A stretch of DNA of 64,000 bases from CAYLLN01 sp964384375 (lineage in GTDB: Bacteria > Planctomycetota > Planctomycetia > Pirellulales > Pirellulaceae). The notes beneath the pieces are model-generated. The model saw only the letters and a program-made list of their open reading frames with translations, did not search any database and was not told where the DNA came from. The stretch spans positions 53,972 through 117,971 of the forward strand of contig CAYLLN010000010.1 in NCBI GenBank assembly GCA_964384375.1, in the 5' to 3' direction. Within the stretch, counting starts at the first letter, position 1; each line of letters begins with the position of its first letter. A program made the translations under genes and the position numbers. This document shows positions 59,690-64,000 of this stretch, piece after piece.

Positions 59690-59768
59690 GGCGAGCGGCC
59701 AGCGTAAGCTGGCCGATAGCGTCGCACTAAACTGGTAATCATCGGGAGGCTGACGCCTCCCGCTCGCC
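59690..59768. repeat. 79-bp GTNA double-hairpin element, copy C
   Basis: The left arm is GGCGAGC + GGCCAGC-GTAA-GCTGGCC + GATAG. The right arm, read on the minus strand, is GGCGAGC + GGGAGGC-GTCA-GCCTCCC + GATGATTA. The left stem differs from copies A and B at paired positions. Lies between the convergent RHH gene and rnpB. Confidence 0.85.
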
Positions 59769-59784
59769 GAGCGAGCGGAGCGAA

Positions 59785-60225
<441 letters not shown>

Positions 60226-60242
60226 TCACCTTATCTCTGTAG

Positions 60243-60269
60243 GTGACATTTTCCTAGACGCTCTATAAT
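60243..60269 (+). promoter_or_regulatory. Candidate promoter for the HtrA-like protease
   Basis: A consensus TATAAT is at 60264-60269, 43 bases before the ATG at 60312. A GTGACA at 60243-60248 could be the -35, but the spacer is only 15 bases. The -10 is strong; the -35 is uncertain. The region also holds the divergent start of rnpB. Confidence 0.4.
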
Positions 60270-60311
60270 CCGCGCCGGTTCGCCCGTATCCGCGGAAGCC
60301 ATGAGGTTCCC

Positions 60312-61529
60312 ATGCGCCGCCCCGTCGTCCTGTGCTTGATTTCCGGATTGCTCGGCGCTGCCGCGGCGACCGTCTGGCAACAAACGGCATCGCATCGCAC
60401 TGTCATGGCCCAAGCTCCCGTGATCCGCGGCCAGGTCTTCGAGCCGCTCGTTCCGGCTCGCCCTCCTGAGACGGTGGCCAAAGCACGACCATCTGTCGTC
60501 GCAGGAACCGACTGGGGCTTTGCCGCGACGGACGGCCTGGAGGAATTCACGCCCGAAGAACGGACGAACATCCTCGTTTATGAACGGGCCAACCGCTCGG
60601 TCGTCCACATCACCACAAAGTCGGCCCAGCGGGAACTTGTTTTTTTGGAAGTCCCCGCGGAGGGGACCGGCAGCGGGTCGATTCTCGATCGGGATGGGCA
60701 CATCCTGACGAACTACCACGTCGTCGAAGGGGCGAGCGAGATCCGCGTTACGCTGGCCAGCGGCGAGAGCTTCGAAGCGGGCCTCGTCGGCTACGACCCG
60801 CCCAACGACATGGCGGTGCTCAAAGTGAATGCACCAGCCGAAAAACTGGTCCCGATCGCTCTCGGCGATTCGTCCAAGCTTCGCGTCGGCCAATCGGTGT
60901 ACGCGATCGGCAACCCGTTCGGCCTCGAACGGACGATGACCACCGGCATCGTCAGCAGCCTCAACCGGACGCTCCCGACTCGCGCCGGCCGCGTGATGAA
61001 GTCGATCATTCAGATCGACGCCGCCCTCAACCGCGGCAACTCCGGTGGACCGCTGATCGATTCTCGCGGCCGGCTGATTGGGATGAACACGGCCATCGCC
61101 AGTTCGACCGGCGAGAATACGGGTGTCGGCTTCGCGATCCCCGTCGATACGATCAAGCGTGTCGCTGCCCAACTCGTCACCAACGGCAAAGTCCTCCGCC
61201 CCGACGCCGGCATCAGCCGCGTGCTGCAGACCGAGGAAGGGCTCGTCATTGCGACGCTCATTCCCGGCGGTCCCGCCGAGCGCGCCGGCCTCCGCGGCTT
61301 TCGCGTCGTTCGCGAGACCAAGCGCCGCGGACCGTTCACCTACGAAGAGCGCCGTATCGACCGGAGCCAGGCCGACACGGTCGTCGCCGTCGATGGAGAA
61401 AAGGTAACGACCGCCGACAGCTTCCTGACGCTGATCGAGCGCCGCCGCCCAGGTGAGCAAGCCGTCCTCTCCGTCGTCCGGGAGGGACAACTGGTCGATG
61501 TGCCGGTGACGCTGGCCGCGGATGAATAG
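60312..61529 (+). CDS. HtrA/DegP-type serine protease with PDZ domain
   Basis: A 405-aa exported or membrane-anchored protease (N-terminal hydrophobic segment, residues 4-20). The trypsin-fold domain carries H136 (TNYHVVEG), D166 (NDMAVLKV) and S244 (GNSGGPL). A single PDZ domain fills about 305-400 (IPGGPAERAGLRGFRVVRE). It degrades or refolds damaged extracytoplasmic proteins (family knowledge). Two PDZ domains would be typical of DegP; one is typical of DegS-like forms. A hairpin terminator follows. Confidence 0.93.
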   Translation: MRRPVVLCLISGLLGAAAATVWQQTASHRTVMAQAPVIRGQVFEPLVPARPPETVAKARPSVVAGTDWGFAATDGLEEFTPEERTNILVYERANRSVVHITTKSAQRELVFLEVPAEGTGSGSILDRDGHILTNYHVVEGASEIRVTLASGESFEAGLVGYDPPNDMAVLKVNAPAEKLVPIALGDSSKLRVGQSVYAIGNPFGLERTMTTGIVSSLNRTLPTRAGRVMKSIIQIDAALNRGNSGGPLIDSRGRLIGMNTAIASSTGENTGVGFAIPVDTIKRVAAQLVTNGKVLRPDAGISRVLQTEEGLVIATLIPGGPAERAGLRGFRVVRETKRRGPFTYEERRIDRSQADTVVAVDGEKVTTADSFLTLIERRRPGEQAVLSVVREGQLVDVPVTLAADE

Positions 61530-61550
61530 TCATCGCTGACGCAAACGAAA

Positions 61551-61586
61551 AACCCCCGGCAAGCTCAGGATAGCTCGCCGGGGGTT
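61551..61586. terminator. Strong bidirectional hairpin terminator
   Basis: A perfect 10-bp stem AACCCCCGGC / GCCGGGGGTT, with an inner AGCT...AGCT pair in the loop. It is between the convergent protease and BBP7 genes; preceding A-run on the plus strand (acgaaaaac) serves the minus-strand transcript. The plus side has a weak T tract. Confidence 0.85.
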
Positions 61587-61656
61587 CGTGACGGACGTGT
61601 GGGGCGGTTTTCGCAGGATGTGGGTCGCGGTGGTGGCCCCGTTTCTCAAACCCCAA

Positions 61657-62988
61657 CTACCAGCAGTACGTCAATCCGGCGTAGCCGCCGTGGATGATGT
61701 AGCTGCCGGTTGTCTGCGTATCGGAAATCCCGAGCACGTTCTGGAAGTTCCCCTGGGCGACGTTGTCTTCGGTGATCGCGACGCCCGACAGAGCGAGGAC
61801 GCGCCAGCCGAAGTCGGCGCTCCAGTTGCTGTTGATGGCGTAGCGGCCGCCGATATCGAACTGACCGGCGAGGGACAGGTCGAAGTCGGAATCGTCGATG
61901 ATGTAATCCTGGCCGTTGAAGTCGCCCGTGTTCAGCGTGGCGCTCCCTTGCGAGCCGTAGATCCGCTGGTTGTGGTCGATGCAGTTGCCATAGACGCCGA
62001 ACTTGCTGATGGCGTAAGCCTGCAGCTTCTGGGTCAGGCAGTAGTCGATCCCCAGGCCCATCTGGAAGCCGAACAGGTTGTTGTTCAGATCGACTTCGTA
62101 GTTGAGTTCGCTGGCGTCGTTGTCGAAGGTCGTTTCGGCGTTGTCGGTGGTGAAGAGCCAATCTTCCGTGAAGTTGATGTAGCGGAAGCCGGCCATCCAG
62201 CCGTAGCCGAATTTCGAGCAGCCGCACGGATCGCAGCAGCCACAGCGTCCGCAGCCGAGCGGTCCGCCGTAGTTGCCAACGAGGTTCACTTCGACGCTGT
62301 GGAAGTCCTGGTCGAAACGGAGCCGGTGGGCAGCAGCGCCGTCGTAGAACGTGTTGCCGTCTCCGCCGCCGTAGTCCAGGTTGCTGAAGTCGATCATCGA
62401 GTCGAGCGGGCCGGTCGCGGTCGCGTCGCCGAAGCCCGAATAGAGGCCCCAGTACACGACTTCGAGGGCGCTGTTGCAGTCGCAGCCCATGCACCAGCCG
62501 CCGCCGATTTCAAACCCGCCGTGCCAGGTGTTCCCGTATTCGGGCGAGCAGAAGAACAGCTCGGGGCTGAAGTCGCCGCTGTCGATGCTCGTGACGAAGC
62601 CGCCGTTTTTCAGGTGCGTCATCACCAGGGCGTTGGCATAGATATACTTGCCGCAGCAGCTTCCGCACTGGCCGCCAGCCTGCCCGGCGCAGGCCGTGCA
62701 GCTATCCCAGTCCCCTTTCATGGCCGATTCATAGTCGGGCGTGATGACCGACTTCTGAATCGGGGCGTCGGGGGCCTGCACGGTGTCGCCCGCCGGGCCG
62801 AGCTCGGCTCCTTCGTACCAGAGCGAATCACGAGCAGCCGTTTGGGCCACGGGATACGCAACGGGAGCGGGAATGGGGAACAATGCCGGCGCGCCCACAT
62901 CCTGGGCTTGCGCGCCGCCGGCCAGCCATGCCAGGCCGAGGGCGTGCGCCACCGCGAGCGCGGCGCAGCGTACGGGGAAGGATCTCAT
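61657..62988 (-). CDS. Cys-rich BBP7-type outer-membrane beta-barrel protein
   Basis: A 443-aa protein; ATG 62988 is set by AAGGAG 7 bases upstream. Signal peptide about 1-26 (ending GGAQAQD). The C-terminal three-quarters alternate aromatic and polar residues as in outer-membrane barrels and end in GGYAGLTYCW. Three Cys-rich loops stand out: CTACAGQAGGQCGSCCGKYI, GWCMGCDCNS and CGRCGCCDPCGCSKFG. This matches the planctomycete BBP7 family. Probably a surface porin-like or structural protein. Confidence 0.85.
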   Translation of the reverse strand: MRSFPVRCAALAVAHALGLAWLAGGAQAQDVGAPALFPIPAPVAYPVAQTAARDSLWYEGAELGPAGDTVQAPDAPIQKSVITPDYESAMKGDWDSCTACAGQAGGQCGSCCGKYIYANALVMTHLKNGGFVTSIDSGDFSPELFFCSPEYGNTWHGGFEIGGGWCMGCDCNSALEVVYWGLYSGFGDATATGPLDSMIDFSNLDYGGGDGNTFYDGAAAHRLRFDQDFHSVEVNLVGNYGGPLGCGRCGCCDPCGCSKFGYGWMAGFRYINFTEDWLFTTDNAETTFDNDASELNYEVDLNNNLFGFQMGLGIDYCLTQKLQAYAISKFGVYGNCIDHNQRIYGSQGSATLNTGDFNGQDYIIDDSDFDLSLAGQFDIGGRYAINSNWSADFGWRVLALSGVAITEDNVAQGNFQNVLGISDTQTTGSYIIHGGYAGLTYCW

Positions 62989-63798
62989 CGCAGACTCCTT
63001 ACAGGTTCGATCCATCGAAATTCACGAGTCGCCGTCCATCGCGCGACCCGAGGATGGGTAGTTCGTGACCGTTAGGCGGGACCTCACTGTCCCTGGCGAA
63101 GGCATCCGTTCCACAGCCCCGCATCCGTCGCGGAGCGGCACGCGCAGTACTCCGTCCGTGGCGTGCCTAGCGAGGTGAATCGGCCAGTCGATGCGCGACA
63201 GTTGGCCCATTCACCGAGCCAGCTCGCAGAATTCGCGAGCGGCGGCCGGGCACAATCGGCGCTCGTGGCTTCACCGCGCTGGCCGGACTTGCGGCTTGTG
63301 ACGCGGTTGCCTGTCGCGCGGGCGAAGGCTCGGCACGCGCGAAATGCACGGCACAATCGGGCCGAGAGTTTGCCAGCGCGGCGTAGTGCGCCTATTTGCC
63401 ACACGAATTGCGATGGGGCAAATCGGATCGCCGAATTCCGTGCAAATCGCCTGTGCTGGGTGTAAGCATGGCGCGGTGCGAAATCGCTCGAGTTGCTGAC
63501 GATGGCGCACTTCGCCCGTGACGCTCCGATCGTGCTGCGAGCGCGGGACAGAACGTGCCTTGCGGTGCGTAGCGATTCGCCGGCCTGACTGCAGTGTGGG
63601 ATGGTACGTCAAGCGACCGACAAGTTTCCTCCATGTGCAGACCTCACTCACCCGCCGGCATGTGCGGCAGCATCGTCACAGCCGGCACAAGCGGGACGCC
63701 CCCTCTGCAATGGTACGCGCTGCGCGCTAATCGTGTGCCAAACTTAAGTACGCAGACGCGTCAAACTGCCCTACCGCTCTCTCCCCACCGAGCCCATT
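62989..63798. other. Intergenic region, about 810 bases, no gene recognised
   Basis: Divergent region between the BBP7 gene and the kinase at the right edge. Short frames on both strands are Arg/Ser/Pro-rich and look like shadows. No RNA gene, repeat family member or promoter could be picked with confidence. Unusually long for this window. Confidence 0.55.
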
Positions 63799-64000
63799 GT
63801 GTCCGTCATTGCCGCACGTTCCGACGAGCCCATTCCTGGATACAAAGTCATCCAGCGAATTGGCGCCGGTGGTTACGGCGAAGTCTGGACCGCCCAGGCC
63901 CCCGGCGACCTGACCAAGGCGATCAAGTTCGTCTATGGTCTTTTGGACGAAGACCGGGCCGCCCGCGAACTCAAAGCCCTCAACCGCATCAAAGGGGTAC
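63799..64000 (+). CDS. Ser/Thr protein kinase, N-terminal part (runs off the window)
   Basis: GTG start 63799, then SVIAARSDEPIPGYKVIQRI and GAGGYGEVWTAQAPGDLTKA, a glycine-rich P-loop of a Hanks-type kinase, followed by AIKFVYGLLDEDRAARELKA with the catalytic Lys and the helix-C Glu. Only 67 residues are inside the window, so domains downstream are unknown. It is the second kinase of this region. Confidence 0.85.
   Translation, partial: MSVIAARSDEPIPGYKVIQRIGAGGYGEVWTAQAPGDLTKAIKFVYGLLDEDRAARELKALNRIKGV

Noticed and set aside
60231..61490. 419-aa minus-strand frame opposite the HtrA gene
   Set aside because: Shadow of a gene with intact catalytic triad.
61588..63075. 495-aa plus-strand frame opposite the BBP7 gene
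   Set aside because: Shadow rich in Val/Ala/Glu; the minus-strand protein has signal peptide, ribosome site and family features.
62989..63798. Possible small RNA or gene in the long gap before the last kinase
   Set aside because: No conserved structure, terminator or credible start was found; only GC-rich short frames.

Overview
The window reads as a chromosomal stretch of a high-GC planctomycete, most likely of the Pirellulales type. Supporting families are a DUF1549/DUF1553 plus DUF1501 plus WD40 cluster, a DUF1559 pseudopilin-like protein, a Cys-rich BBP7-type outer-membrane protein, several membrane-linked Ser/Thr kinases, a split pyruvate:ferredoxin oxidoreductase and long monocistronic spacing. 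Genus-level placement is inference; no rRNA or tRNA gene was found. The only stable RNA gene recognised is RNase P RNA (about 59785-60225, minus strand).

Layout. 1-5.6 kb: end of an upstream gene, then DUF1549/1553, DUF1501, WD40 and a dipeptide-epimerase-like enzyme. 5.6-9.8 kb (minus): small membrane protein, glycogen debranching enzyme, acyltransferase. 10-17.2 kb (plus): six-gene surface-glycan cluster (two methyltransferases, nucleotide-sugar epimerase/dehydratase, two GT2 glycosyltransferases, membrane-TPR protein). 17.2-23.7 kb: purM, a 71-aa conserved-looking small protein inside inverted repeats, an isochorismatase-ThuA fusion, a GH2-like fragment, a ThiF/MoeB enzyme, DUF1559. 24-29.5 kb: SppA, a zincin, a HEAT/LRR/PDZ mosaic, two membrane proteins. 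29.5-33.7 kb: split PFOR with a good sigma70-like promoter. 33.7-40.3 kb: small proteins, pectate lyase, O-methyltransferase, a Coa1-like protein, a three-motif Ala/Pro-rich protein, ilvD. 41-48.7 kb (minus): aroF, tpiA, secG, yicC, gmk, rpoZ, coaC, two paralogous membrane proteins, holA, a housekeeping string. 48.9-64 kb: proC, two unknowns, DUF4139, a HINT-domain protein, mgtE, a kinase with an assembly gap, an RHH protein, rnpB, HtrA protease, BBP7 and the start of another kinase.

The least ordinary signal lies between the genes. There are several families of small (about 80-85 bp) two-hairpin elements with inverted ends, one with clear compensatory stem changes around a constant GTNA loop, many of them abutting stop codons. 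There are also at least three classes of heptanucleotide tandem repeats (TGACCAA, TTGAACC and CACGAAA types), some of which supply the start codon of the next gene. Other points for follow-up are the 71-aa KTCWIAHVKE protein, the SVADIIAAAK-motif protein, the HINT protein and the extra C-terminal domain on the PFOR beta chain. No CRISPR array, prophage, insertion sequence or obvious defence island was seen.
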